From NCBI RefSeq assembly GCF_001427285.1, contig NZ_LMFV01000005.1, positions 60,508 through 124,507 on the forward strand: a stretch of 64,000 nt of DNA, read 5' to 3'. Positions 9,223 through 17,329 of this stretch are shown piece by piece. The stretch is from Mesorhizobium sp. Root552. Lineage in GTDB: Bacteria; Pseudomonadota; Alphaproteobacteria; Rhizobiales; Rhizobiaceae. The position numbers and the translations under genes are program-made. The notes under the pieces are model-generated. The model saw nothing but the letters and a program-made list of their open reading frames with translations. It did not search any database and was not told the DNA's origin. The number at the start of each line of letters is the position of its first letter. Within the stretch, counting starts at the first letter, position 1.

Positions 9223-9513
9223 TTGGAATATGCCAACAAAAATTACAGCCTAAGTCCTTTTGGTCGCCTTTGTGCCGAGGAACGGCGTGCTTTGACAATG
9301 ACGCTACCTGAAATGGCAAAGTTGGTGGGCACGAGCCCACTTGATGTCTCGCGAATTGAACGGGGAGAGAAGCCTGCGCCCGCTCACTACGTTCTTCTCG
9401 TCATGGAACTATTGGGATTAAATAAAGCTGATGTCGAGATGGCGCTAGCCGCTCAGGACTCTACCTATAAACTTACTAGGGTCACTCAACCTCGATATGG
9501 TTCACAACAATGA
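9223..9513 (+). CDS. Xre-family helix-turn-helix regulator of an ImmA-type pair
   Basis: A 96-residue protein with one HTH_3 domain: SPFGRLCAEERRAL, then EMAKLVGTSPLDVSRIERGEK (residues 30-50) as the DNA-binding unit. The TTG start at 9223 is proposed because the domain begins by residue 11 and the only in-frame ATG ahead of it (9133) lies deep inside nrdJ; the next ATG (9298) would truncate the domain. The stop overlaps the metallopeptidase start in an ATGA arrangement, so the two are translationally coupled. It is probably the repressor or antitoxin. Base composition is visibly more AT-rich than nrdJ, which suggests transfer. Confidence 0.75.
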   Translation: MEYANKNYSLSPFGRLCAEERRALTMTLPEMAKLVGTSPLDVSRIERGEKPAPAHYVLLVMELLGLNKADVEMALAAQDSTYKLTRVTQPRYGSQQ

Positions 9514-10226
9514 ACAACGTCTTCATTACACGAGGAGCTTCAGCTAGGCAGCTTGATCTACTAGCGGAATGGGCACGGAGTAACGCCTCGCTAAGTAATG
9601 AGAACTTCGATTTAATTAGGTATATCGAATTTGATTTACCGCGTATTTTTCCAGGACTCCACGTGCATATTGAAGATGATAGTGCCATGGGGTCGGTTAG
9701 AGCATTTATTTCTGATAAACCACTGGCACTAGTTCTATCTGAAAGCATATATGAAGGAGCAATAAACAATTCTCTATTCTCCAAGGAGATAATTCTTCAC
9801 GAAGTTGGTCATCTTTTACTTCACTACAAATCCGCTTCACTTGGGCTCAATAGCGCGTCTGGGAACTATACGGACAGAATTTTAAATACAAATCTGGCTA
9901 ACAGCGCGGAGTGGCAAGCGACAACATTTGCGCTTTGCTTTCTTTTTCCGTTTTCCAAGTTTGGAAACGCGAGAACTCGCGAGCAAATAGAAGCTCGCTG
10001 TGGCGTTTCGCCGAGATATGCGGATAGAATACTTCGACATTTGACGCGGCTGAGAATGCGCCAGGGCGGCTCCCCCACTAACAGGGATCGCCAGTGGCTC
10101 AATCGTGTTTTGAATTCCATTTCAAATAAAGAGACGACAAAGACTACAACGAAATTTCAATCTCAACTATTGTTGTTCTTTTCGAAGAACAGGGACTTGA
10201 ATAACCCTCGGGTGAACTTTCGCTGA
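9510..10226 (+). CDS. ImmA/IrrE family metallopeptidase
   Basis: A 238-residue protein with the zinc protease motif HEVGH (97-101), followed by LLLH. Glu134 in NSAEWQA is the likely third ligand, as in ImmA-type peptidases. The C-terminal segment GVSPRYADRILRHL is a typical family extension. ImmA cleaves a partner repressor, and related Xre-COG2856 pairs act as toxin-antitoxin or stress-response modules; the role here is inferred from pairing with the upstream Xre gene. The gene is AT-rich and uses codons such as TTA and ATA that are rare in neighbouring genes. Confidence 0.85.
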   Translation: MNNVFITRGASARQLDLLAEWARSNASLSNENFDLIRYIEFDLPRIFPGLHVHIEDDSAMGSVRAFISDKPLALVLSESIYEGAINNSLFSKEIILHEVGHLLLHYKSASLGLNSASGNYTDRILNTNLANSAEWQATTFALCFLFPFSKFGNARTREQIEARCGVSPRYADRILRHLTRLRMRQGGSPTNRDRQWLNRVLNSISNKETTKTTTKFQSQLLLFFSKNRDLNNPRVNFR

Positions 10227-10339
10227 ATGAAGGTGCCAACCGCTGCAAACTGACACCCCGAACGCAAGCAATGTGGTGTCACAGACGGCAGCGAGTTCAC
10301 GCAGAATCTGACCGCCCCCAAAACCGCCATCCCTTCCTT

Positions 10340-10523
10340 CGTCATCCTAGGGCGGAGCCGAGCGCAGCGAGGTGGAGACCCTAGGATCCATGCCGTACCC
10401 TATCGGCAGGGCTCGCGGGTGGTAACGCGCGCAACAACCGCCAACGCTGGTGTGAACGATCCTCGTCACGGCATGGATCCCCGGGTCGCGCTCGGCGTTG
10501 CCTTCGCTTGCCCGAGGATGACG
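10340..10523. repeat. Long interrupted inverted repeat (CGTCATCC family)
   Basis: The left arm (10340-10396) runs from CGTCATCCTAGGG to GGATCCATGCCGT. The right arm (10468-10523) is a diverged reverse complement, from ACGGCATGGATCC to GAGGATGACG. About 70 bases lie between them. The stretch 10227-10599 holds no gene. Related half-units occur near 57681 and 63654, so this is a dispersed rhizobial-type intergenic repeat. Confidence 0.75.
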
Positions 10524-10556
10524 AGTTAACGGGATTGGCTGGAAGGCTAAGACGCG

Positions 10557-10592
10557 TTGGAAGCATTGGAAGCATTGGAAGCGTTGGGAACG
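10557..10592 (+). repeat. Short 9-bp tandem repeat
   Basis: TTGGAAGCA is repeated two times exactly and then twice with changes (TTGGAAGCG, TTGGGAACG), just before the 3' end of the convergent GIY-YIG gene. Confidence 0.6.
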
Positions 10593-10599
10593 TCGGCAG

Positions 10600-10887
10600 C
10601 TACCACGCCAATCCGCGCATCAACTCATGCCATTCAGGGTTCGCCTTTTCGATCAACTCAATCTTCCATTGCCGCTGCCAGCGCTTGAGCGACTTCTCGC
10701 GCTGGATTGCATCGCGCATATCGAAATGCTCCTCGTACCAGACGAGACGCTGCACCCCGTAGCGGCCTGTAAAACGTGAACCCTCGCCCGCCTTGTGTTC
10801 GGGAATGCGCCTGGCGAGGTCATTCGTCACTCCGATGTAGATGGTGCCGCGAATTTGGCTTGCGGTCATATAGACATAGCCGGTCAT
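10600..10887 (-). CDS. GIY-YIG nuclease-fold protein
   Basis: A 95-residue single-domain protein. The GIY and YIG elements appear as GYVYM (residues 3-7) and TIYIGVTNDLARR, followed by the expected EHK, with a catalytic-type Glu in the YEEHF segment. Stand-alone members of this family (UPF0213-like) are common in rhizobia and often occur in several copies. Their cellular role is unproven; DNA repair or mobile DNA has been suggested. It lies beside a dispersed repeat. Confidence 0.85.
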   Translation of the reverse strand: MTGYVYMTASQIRGTIYIGVTNDLARRIPEHKAGEGSRFTGRYGVQRLVWYEEHFDMRDAIQREKSLKRWQRQWKIELIEKANPEWHELMRGLAW

Positions 10888-11040
10888 GCCGGAATGCTAT
10901 TCCCGCCCCGCGCAAAAGCAACTTCCCTAGTTGCCACCCACAACCACCCCACCCCAATCCGCCACCCAGCGGTTGCACCCAGTTCGTAGAGTCCCCTGCC
11001 CGACTCGCCCTACGCCTTGGTTCTCAACAGGAGAACTACA

Positions 11041-11220
11041 ATGGCAAGTTGCAAGAGCACCAATGGCGATACGTGGGAAATCTACTCATCCGACGGCTGG
11101 CGCTGGCGGCGCACCGCCGCCAACGGCAAGATCGTCGGTTCGTCCACCCAGGGCTATTCCAACAGGCAGGACTGCATCGACAATGCCCGCCGCAACGGCA
11201 TGACCTGCAATCCAGCCTGA
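11041..11220 (+). CDS. DUF1508 (YegP-like) single-repeat protein
   Basis: A 59-residue protein consisting of one DUF1508 repeat, recognisable from WEIYSSDGWRWRRTAANGKI and GYSNRQDCIDNARR. YegP-type proteins usually have two such repeats; single-repeat forms occur. The ATG at 11041 has GGAG 7 bases upstream. Function unknown. It contains two Cys residues that could pair. It is a single-gene unit between a GIY-YIG gene and a convergent MFS gene. Confidence 0.8.
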   Translation: MASCKSTNGDTWEIYSSDGWRWRRTAANGKIVGSSTQGYSNRQDCIDNARRNGMTCNPA

Positions 11221-11282
11221 ACATCGTCCTCAGGCCAACCTTCTCCCTTGCGGGAGAAGACGCGCCCATGGCGGCGAACGTG

Positions 11283-12494
11283 CTACGCCAACGCTTCCCG
11301 CCTCTCCGTCCTAGGGAACGGGCGGAACGTCATGGCGATGAGGAAAGCCGCGATGCCTATGCCCCACGAGCCGATATAGAGCCAGGCATAGCCGTCGAAC
11401 CGGTCGTAGATCAGGCCGCCGACCAGCGGACCGGTCGACATGCCGAGGCTTCCCGCCATCGCCGTGCCGCCGATGATGGTGCCCATCATCCGCATCGGGA
11501 AATTTTCGCGCGCGATGACGGCATAAAGCGGCATCACGCCGGCATAAATGAAGCCGACAAGGGCGGCCACGGCGTAGAAACCACCAAGCTGGCTGACGAA
11601 GACATAGGCAAGCACGCCGAAGGCTTGCAGAAACAGGCCGCTCACCAGCACCCGCTTGGCGCCGAAACGGTCGCCGAGGACGCCGAAGGCGATGCGCCCG
11701 CCCATGCCGGCAAGCCCTTCCACGCTGTAGATGGTCACCGCCGCGATCATCGGAATGCCGCAGGTTATGGCGTAGCTCACCGTGTGGAAGATCGGGCCGG
11801 AATGCGTTGCGCAGCAGAAGAAGTTCGCCACCAAGAGGACGACGAACGGGCGCGACCGCACCGCCTCGCCGATCGTCATTGCCGATTGCGACCCGGTTTC
11901 GCCTGAAATTTCGGCCTCGTCCTCGGCCACCGGCGGTGGCGTGCGCACCAGCAAGGCCGTCGGGATCATGATGGCAGCGGCGATCCCGGCGATGATCAGC
12001 ATCGATGTGCGCCAGTCGTAGACGGTGACCAGCCATGCGGCGAGCGGCGACATGGTCATCGGCGCCATACCCATGCCGGCGGAAACCAGCGAGACGGCGA
12101 GGCTGCGTTGCGTGTCGAACCAGCCGGTCACGCAGGCCATCATCGGCGCGAAGACGGCGGCCGTCGCGCCGCCGACCAACAGTCCGAACACCAGTTGAAA
12201 CCCGATCAGCGATTCCGAGAGGCTGGCCATCGCCAGGCTCGCCGCGAGGATGACCGATCCGGCCAGCACCACCGGGCGCGCGCCGAACCGGTCGGACAGA
12301 TTGCCCCACACCATGCTCGCCGCCGCCAAAGCAAGAAAGCCGATGGTCATGGCGCTGGAAATGCCGGTCACCGACCAGCCGGTGTCGCGCGACATCGGCA
12401 GCAGGAATACCGGCAGCGAAAACATGGCGCCGATCGCAACGCATCCCAGCAATCCCCCTGCTGCGACGATCACCCAACGGTATGAATGGTTCAT
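11283..12494 (-). CDS. Major facilitator superfamily transporter
   Basis: A 403-residue inner-membrane protein with about 12 hydrophobic helices. The MFS loop signature appears as WGNLSDRFGARPV between helices 2 and 3, with a matching FGVLGDRFGAKRV in the second half. The start at 12494 is set by GGGAG just upstream. The overall pattern resembles monocarboxylate or oxalate/formate-type MFS permeases, but the substrate cannot be read from the sequence. No catabolic gene lies next to it. Confidence 0.85.
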   Translation of the reverse strand: MNHSYRWVIVAAGGLLGCVAIGAMFSLPVFLLPMSRDTGWSVTGISSAMTIGFLALAAASMVWGNLSDRFGARPVVLAGSVILAASLAMASLSESLIGFQLVFGLLVGGATAAVFAPMMACVTGWFDTQRSLAVSLVSAGMGMAPMTMSPLAAWLVTVYDWRTSMLIIAGIAAAIMIPTALLVRTPPPVAEDEAEISGETGSQSAMTIGEAVRSRPFVVLLVANFFCCATHSGPIFHTVSYAITCGIPMIAAVTIYSVEGLAGMGGRIAFGVLGDRFGAKRVLVSGLFLQAFGVLAYVFVSQLGGFYAVAALVGFIYAGVMPLYAVIARENFPMRMMGTIIGGTAMAGSLGMSTGPLVGGLIYDRFDGYAWLYIGSWGIGIAAFLIAMTFRPFPRTERREALA

Positions 12495-12768
12495 GGCTAT
12501 CTCCCGGGAACGATCCTGTCGGACGGGAGTTGACTGGCCCGGCCGCATGGTTTGCCCTCGAAGGACGCGCGGGAATCCACGGAACCGACAATCCGGTTGC
12601 ATTTTTTAATCAGTTTTTCGCGAGACATGGCGCGGGCGCGATTGGAACCTCGTTATGCGTGGATAGATTCTCGCCGCTATCCAGCCAAAACATGCGCCAT
12701 CTCAACCGCTTGCCGGTTATTTCGGGCCTTTTTCATCCACCTCTCATTGCGCCGGTCGATACTGCCCC
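12495..12768. other. Intergenic stretch upstream of the MFS gene
   Basis: No gene is visible here. A short AT-rich patch near 12601-12620 (TTTTTTAATC) may be part of the MFS promoter. The next 330 bases are a long intergenic repeat. Confidence 0.4.
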
Positions 12769-13095
12769 CCATCGCCCTTGCGGAAGACCTGGTGCGCACC
12801 GGGTATCAGGAGAGGGCGACGGTGCCGGGCTGGTCGTCCACGGTGGGCGGCTGGGTGATGAACCCCTAAGTTCGGCCCTCGAACCGGGCGCAGTGTTGCC
12901 CGCAGTTGTCGGCCTTCAAGGCTGGGGCTGCGGCATGGCCGGTGTATCGGTTGAGGGAAGCCACCGGACGGGCGGCCGCAAGGCCGCACTACTAAACTAA
13001 ACGAGCGACCGAACGGCCGCCCGTCCTCCCGACCTCTCAATAGAGGTCAGTTCTTTGACAATGGCCAGACGGCATTTGCCGGGCGTGGCAAGGAT
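12769..13095 (+). repeat. Long intergenic repeat, copy A
   Basis: About 327 bases that recur with strong similarity at 57970-58256. Shared landmarks are CCATCGCCCTTGCGG at the left end, GGTGCGCACCGGGTATCAG, and CTTTGACAATGGCCAGAC near the right end. A perfect 13-bp inverted repeat, GGACGGGCGGCCG (12966-12978) with CGGCCGCCCGTCC (13014-13026), lies inside. No protein is convincingly encoded. The right end recurs inverted at the edge of the window. Confidence 0.85.
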
Positions 13096-13106
13096 GAGCC
13101 GCGCCC

Positions 13107-14318
13107 TTAAAGCTTCACCAGCATCGCGGTGCCGTACATGAAGGCGATGCCGACGCCGAGCCCCGCCAGCACTGCGGGCGAGAACAGCGCCGCCGTGCCG
13201 CGATTGCCCGTGCGCATCAACAGCGCACTGACTTCCACGATCACCTGCAGGATGGCTCCCGCGCCGATGGCCAGCGCCAGCGCCGACCACTGCGGCGCGT
13301 AGGCAAGGCTGCCCACCCACATGCCGATCACCGCCGGCCCGCCGGCCAGAAGCGCCAGCGCCGGGAAGACCCACAACGGCGGCTTCACCTTGAGGATAGG
13401 TGCTGCGATGCCGATGCCCTCGGTGATGTTGTGCAGTGCAAAGCCCATCACCAGGAAGGTTCCAAGCCCCGCAGCGCCCGCCGCGAAGGAAGCGCCGATG
13501 GCAAGGCCCTCGCCCAGATTGTGCAGGCCGATGCCGAGCGCAATATAGGTCGCCAGCGCCAGCCCCGAAGGATGACCGTGGCTGCGGGCAACCGCCATCA
13601 GCAGCAGGAAGCTCGCCGCCGCGGCAAGGATCACCATCGCCTGCCCCTGGAACAGCGCCGCGGACTCGCCGGAGAACTCGAAGGCATCTTCAAGCGTGTC
13701 GACCAACAGGAAGGCCAGCAGGCCGACCGTCATGGCCAGCAGGAAGTTCATCGTCGCAGGGCCTGCGCCGCGCAGCGCCGGGTAAAACAGCAGGCCGACG
13801 GCAACCGGCACTATGCCGACGAACACGCCGAGCAGGGCCTGCGAAGCAAGGCTGCCCGAAGTCGTCACCGGCGTCGGCACGGCAACGCCGATCTCGTGGT
13901 CGAAGGCGGCACCCGTATTGGTGACGAACGCCACGTGATGGGTCTCGCCGACGACCCACGGGTACGGCACGCTGATCCAGGCGGTGTCGCCGCGCGCGAT
14001 CGGTCCCGGCGGCTGCTGTTCGAACAGCCAGTGGCCGGCATCGACCTGCACCTGGGCGATTCGCATCGGCTCCGAGCCGCCGGCCCGAACCAGCAGCCTT
14101 ATCCCGCCCTGGTCGAGAATGGTGCGTTCGACGGTCAGGTTCTCGACCGGCGGAGCGCCGTTGGAGAAACCGGCCAAAAGATTGGACGACAGCAGCCACC
14201 AGACCGCCAGCGCCGCGATGGCTACGGGAATCGCCAGCCAGGCAAGCGCCGGGCGCTTGGGCTCAGTGGCGTGAGGGGTGCCGGGCTCGATATCGTGCAT
14301 GTCGATGCGCTCGTTCAT
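13107..14318 (-). CDS. ZIP-family metal permease with N-terminal extracytoplasmic domain
   Basis: A 403-residue membrane protein. The C-terminal part (about residues 155-403) is a ZIP transporter with both metal-site motifs, HNLGEG (266-271) and HNITEG (296-301), which in this family bind Zn, Fe or Mn. It is longer than usual ZIP proteins: a first helix (25-50) is followed by about 100 soluble residues (55-150) with no recognised domain before the ZIP core. Its start overlaps the stop of the multicopper oxidase gene by 4 bases, so the two are translationally coupled. A shared role in metal oxidation and uptake is inferred. Confidence 0.85.
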   Translation of the reverse strand: MNERIDMHDIEPGTPHATEPKRPALAWLAIPVAIAALAVWWLLSSNLLAGFSNGAPPVENLTVERTILDQGGIRLLVRAGGSEPMRIAQVQVDAGHWLFEQQPPGPIARGDTAWISVPYPWVVGETHHVAFVTNTGAAFDHEIGVAVPTPVTTSGSLASQALLGVFVGIVPVAVGLLFYPALRGAGPATMNFLLAMTVGLLAFLLVDTLEDAFEFSGESAALFQGQAMVILAAAASFLLLMAVARSHGHPSGLALATYIALGIGLHNLGEGLAIGASFAAGAAGLGTFLVMGFALHNITEGIGIAAPILKVKPPLWVFPALALLAGGPAVIGMWVGSLAYAPQWSALALAIGAGAILQVIVEVSALLMRTGNRGTAALFSPAVLAGLGVGIAFMYGTAMLVKL

Positions 14319-15445
14319 GACACTGCCTCGACGACGTCGAACGCACCCATCCAGCCAAGCTCGGTAAATTCGGATAGATGCGCGTGGAACATGTAGGAGC
14401 CCGGCTCATGGTCCTTGAACGAGAATTCGAGGATGCCGCGCTGGGCCTGGCACTGCATGATCAGGTCCACCGTCTTCAGCGTCGGGGTCAGGGTCGTGCC
14501 CTGGTCGAAATAATCGAAGAAGTTGGCGTGCAGGTGGAAGGAGTTGATCGGGTCGAACTCGGTGACGTTGACCAGATAGATGCGCACCGGGCGGTCGCGG
14601 ATCACGCGGATCGGCTTCTTGGCGTAGCAATGCGCCACCGTGTTGCAGGCATAGAACTCGTTTTCGCCGTCGAAGGTGGTGTCGAAGGCATTCATCACCA
14701 TCGCCATTTCCTGCCATTCGGCGTTTTCCAGCGTGCCGAGCAGGCGCGAGCGGGCAACGTCGGCGGCTTCGGGATGGCGCTCCGGATCGGGGTCGATGAC
14801 GAACAGGCCATACATGCCCTTGTGCATGTGGCGCGCCAGCGGCAGCGCGTGGCAGTGGTAGAGATGGCAGCCGAACGGCTTGGCGTCGAACTCGTAGACG
14901 AACTCCTCGCCCGGCCCGATCAGCCCCGCCCCCGGCACGCCGTCCATGCGCGCGGCATGGATGCCGTGGAAATGCATCGAATGCGGGTGCGAGCCGTTGT
15001 TGCGGAAGATGATCTGCAACCGCTCGCCTTCCACGGCCCGCAAAGATGGTCCCGGCACGCGGCCGTTGAAAGTCCAGGCCGGGAACATCACGCCCGGCGC
15101 GATCTCGATCTCCTTGTCCTCGGCCGTCACCGTAAAGGTCCTGAGCTTGCGTCCATCCGGCAAGGTCGAGACAGTGCCGGTCTCCCAGTCCGTCAGCATC
15201 GCGGTCGGGTCGAAGCCGTTGCGCTCGTTGTCGACCTCGCCCACCGTCATCATCGCGCCGTGGCCGGTGTGGTGGCCTGCCGAGCTCTCGGCCGAATATG
15301 GCGAAGGCGCGGGCGCGCCATGGTCATGCGTGTGGGAGGATTGTCCCGTCGCGCTCCTGGCGCTTATGGCCGTGGCGCCAGCCGCCAACAGGCCCGCGCC
15401 GAGAAATCCTCGGCGACTACGATCGAACGGCAGCCAGCGGCGCAT
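14315..15445 (-). CDS. Tat-exported two-domain multicopper oxidase
   Basis: A 376-residue cupredoxin protein with an N-terminal twin-arginine signal (SRRGFLGAG, residues 10-18), so it is exported folded to the periplasm. Domain 1 carries HFHGIH (158-163) and HCHALPLARHMHKGM (197-211), a complete type 1 copper set. Domain 2 has FHLHA (303-307) and FHAHLSEF (353-360), in which alanine replaces the type 1 cysteine. One type 1 site in domain 1 is the arrangement of type C two-domain oxidases, relatives of nitrite reductase. A His-rich patch (38-62) may hold extra metal. The ATG at 15445 is preferred over an upstream TTG because GGGGA is well placed. Confidence 0.85.
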   Translation of the reverse strand: MRRWLPFDRSRRGFLGAGLLAAGATAISARSATGQSSHTHDHGAPAPSPYSAESSAGHHTGHGAMMTVGEVDNERNGFDPTAMLTDWETGTVSTLPDGRKLRTFTVTAEDKEIEIAPGVMFPAWTFNGRVPGPSLRAVEGERLQIIFRNNGSHPHSMHFHGIHAARMDGVPGAGLIGPGEEFVYEFDAKPFGCHLYHCHALPLARHMHKGMYGLFVIDPDPERHPEAADVARSRLLGTLENAEWQEMAMVMNAFDTTFDGENEFYACNTVAHCYAKKPIRVIRDRPVRIYLVNVTEFDPINSFHLHANFFDYFDQGTTLTPTLKTVDLIMQCQAQRGILEFSFKDHEPGSYMFHAHLSEFTELGWMGAFDVVEAVS

Positions 15446-15633
15446 CAGTATGTTCCCCAAATAGCAAAGACAATTAAGGGAAGCATAGTATTTAAATTAT
15501 AGCAATAGCTATATTTAGGCGCACTGCAATGCGATTGATACGGCAATCCGCCGTCTCCGTGCTGCGAAGCGAAGAAGGCGCCAAAAACTGAGGAAGTTGG
15601 AGAAACCGGAGACGAGGACGCGGCCTAAGCTCG

Positions 15634-16674
15634 CTACTGCGCGTCGGCCATCAATTGCGCACCGCCCACCCAGCGCCGCCATTCGGCTTCGCTGCCCTGG
15701 AACACGTTGAGGTCGATCCTGCCGTTGACACCCTGGGAAAGACCCGAGCCGGAATACTGCCAGAACAGCCAGTTGCGCCCCGGATAGACCTTGGACGGAT
15801 GCTGGGCCACCGCGCGCAGCCAGAACGGATGATTGGGGAAGGCCCCGCGCAGGTTGTCGGCATAGAAGTCAGGCGCCGTATAGATGATCGGGCGCTGGCC
15901 GTAATGCTGTTCCAGCCTGTCCATGAAGACCTGCATCTTCTCGCGTACCTGGGCGGGCGAAGGCCGGCGCTTGCAACTCGATTCGCCGTTCCACTCCACG
16001 TCGATGACCGGCGGCAGCGCGCCCTCCACCTTCGGTACGTTGCGGATGAACCAGTCCGCCTGCTGGCTGGCGACACGGCACCAGTAGAAGAAATGGTAAG
16101 CGCCGCGCCTGATGCCGGCAGCATCGGCACCCCGCCAGTTCTTCATGAACATCGGGTCGAGATGGTCGCCGCCGTCAGTCGCCTTGATGAAAGCGAAATT
16201 GGCACCCTGGCTGCGCAGTTTCGCCCAGTTGATGTCGCCCTGCCAGCGTGAAACATCGACGCCGTGCACCGCATAGTGCTTCGGCTTGACCCTGCCGAAG
16301 TTGATCGGCTTGGCGTCGCGGAAACGATGCGGGTGGACAACGCCATCATCGATGGCGCGCGCCGCCCGGCTCGGCTTCTGCGTCGGGATCAGGGCTGCGA
16401 CATCGACCGCAGGCATGGCAAAGCCGCTGTCCTGAACCGGCTCCGGCTCGGCCAGGACCGCAACCTCCGGTTCTGGGTCAGGCGCGGACATCGCCGGCAG
16501 CATTGCCTTGGGACGCACCGGCGACGCGGCTCGCACGGTGTTTTCAGGTCGCGATATCGAACTGGTGATCTCCGCCGAAGGCCTCGGCATCATGTCCTCG
16601 ATGCCCACGCTCGACGAGCAGCCGGCAAGGCCAAGGCAAAGAAGCAGCGATGCAAGAATGCCCGAGGAACGCAT
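15634..16674 (-). CDS. GH25 lysozyme-like lipoprotein
   Basis: A 346-residue lipoprotein: a signal peptide with lipobox LAGC (Cys19), a Pro/Ala/Glu-rich linker of about 100 residues, and a glycoside hydrolase family 25 muramidase domain from about residue 130. The domain opens with VHGVDVSRWQGDINW and contains the acidic active-site segment VIDVEWNGES. It probably cuts peptidoglycan from the periplasm, anchored by the lipid. The ATG at 16674 places the signal peptide at the N-terminus and is preceded by an AGG-type site. Confidence 0.9.
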   Translation of the reverse strand: MRSSGILASLLLCLGLAGCSSSVGIEDMMPRPSAEITSSISRPENTVRAASPVRPKAMLPAMSAPDPEPEVAVLAEPEPVQDSGFAMPAVDVAALIPTQKPSRAARAIDDGVVHPHRFRDAKPINFGRVKPKHYAVHGVDVSRWQGDINWAKLRSQGANFAFIKATDGGDHLDPMFMKNWRGADAAGIRRGAYHFFYWCRVASQQADWFIRNVPKVEGALPPVIDVEWNGESSCKRRPSPAQVREKMQVFMDRLEQHYGQRPIIYTAPDFYADNLRGAFPNHPFWLRAVAQHPSKVYPGRNWLFWQYSGSGLSQGVNGRIDLNVFQGSEAEWRRWVGGAQLMADAQ

Positions 16675-16814
16675 CAAGGACCTGTACGCGGAACAAAACA
16701 GCCCCAGCGGCAACGCCCCGGGAATTCAGGTCAGTTATGAGCGATGAATTACCAAGAAAGATTGAATCGAATTTTTACCATGTCTGTTCATTCATCGGGC
16801 TGATGGCTCGCCAA

Positions 16815-16852
16815 CCCAAAGCGAAACCGCCGCCCGGTTGCCCGGACGGCGG
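16815..16852 (-). terminator. Terminator of the 64-residue protein gene
   Basis: CCGCCGCCCGG (16827-16837) and CCGGACGGCGG (16842-16852) form a stem with one mismatch. Read on the minus strand it is followed by a T-rich run, 33 bases past the stop of the gene. Confidence 0.5.
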
Positions 16853-16884
16853 CGAATTTGTTCTACTGTGGCGAGAGGCGCAGC

Positions 16885-17079
16885 CTAGCTGCAGATGCCG
16901 TGCTCCCAGCATTCACGAGCCACCATGTAGGCGGGAGGCAGCGAAGGGTCTTCCGCGCGGGCGCGGGCGCGTTCCAGCATCCAGCGGACACCCTTGGGAT
17001 TGACGTGATCGCGCTGCATCACAAGCTGCACCATCGGGTCGTTCAACAATTCGTCCAGCCTGCTCTTTTCCTCGCTCAT
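16885..17079 (-). CDS. Small conserved soluble protein, unknown function
   Basis: A 64-residue protein beginning MSEEKSRLDELLNDPMVQ. The ATG at 17079 follows a GAGA-type ribosome site. It is helical, contains two cysteines near the C-terminus (in ECWEHGIC) and has no recognisable catalytic motif. It looks like a conserved rhizobial family, but I cannot name it. It faces the denitrification region divergently, across about 250 bases that include a candidate NnrR box. Confidence 0.65.
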   Translation of the reverse strand: MSEEKSRLDELLNDPMVQLVMQRDHVNPKGVRWMLERARARAEDPSLPPAYMVARECWEHGICS

Positions 17080-17217
17080 CGGTCGTCTCTTCTCTTTTTT
17101 GCTTTTTCCCATGGCCCATAAATAGGAATGCAATCGTGGCCAGCCAATGACAGTTGCGCGGCTAAGTGGTGGCCAAAGAAGGAATTTTTTGGCTTAGGCC
17201 CGGCTTTCGGCGTTTAT

Positions 17218-17231
17218 TTGCGTTTCGACAA
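17218..17231 (+). promoter_or_regulatory. NnrR/FNR-type box upstream of the DUF2249 gene
   Basis: TTGCGTTTCGACAA has the TTGCG-N4-nnCAA form of NO-responsive NnrR sites known from alphaproteobacteria. It is centred 105 bases before the DUF2249 start. nnrR itself lies 6 kb downstream. Confidence 0.55.
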
Positions 17232-17329
17232 TCATGAAAAGGCGTTGGCCGCATAGCTTTGCACGGCCGGAGCCGAACCTGCCGCCTCGCTCGGGCAGCT
17301 TTTTCCGGCGGCAACGGGATATTTCAAAA

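Noticed and set aside
12769..13095. Insertion sequence with a transposase
   Set aside because: The repeat has internal inverted arms but encodes no convincing protein, and terminal repeats or target duplications could not be defined.
15446..15633. FNR/NnrR box upstream of the multicopper oxidase
   Set aside because: TTGATACGGCAA (near 15536) has only 6 bases between half-sites instead of 8, so it does not fit the pattern of the other boxes.
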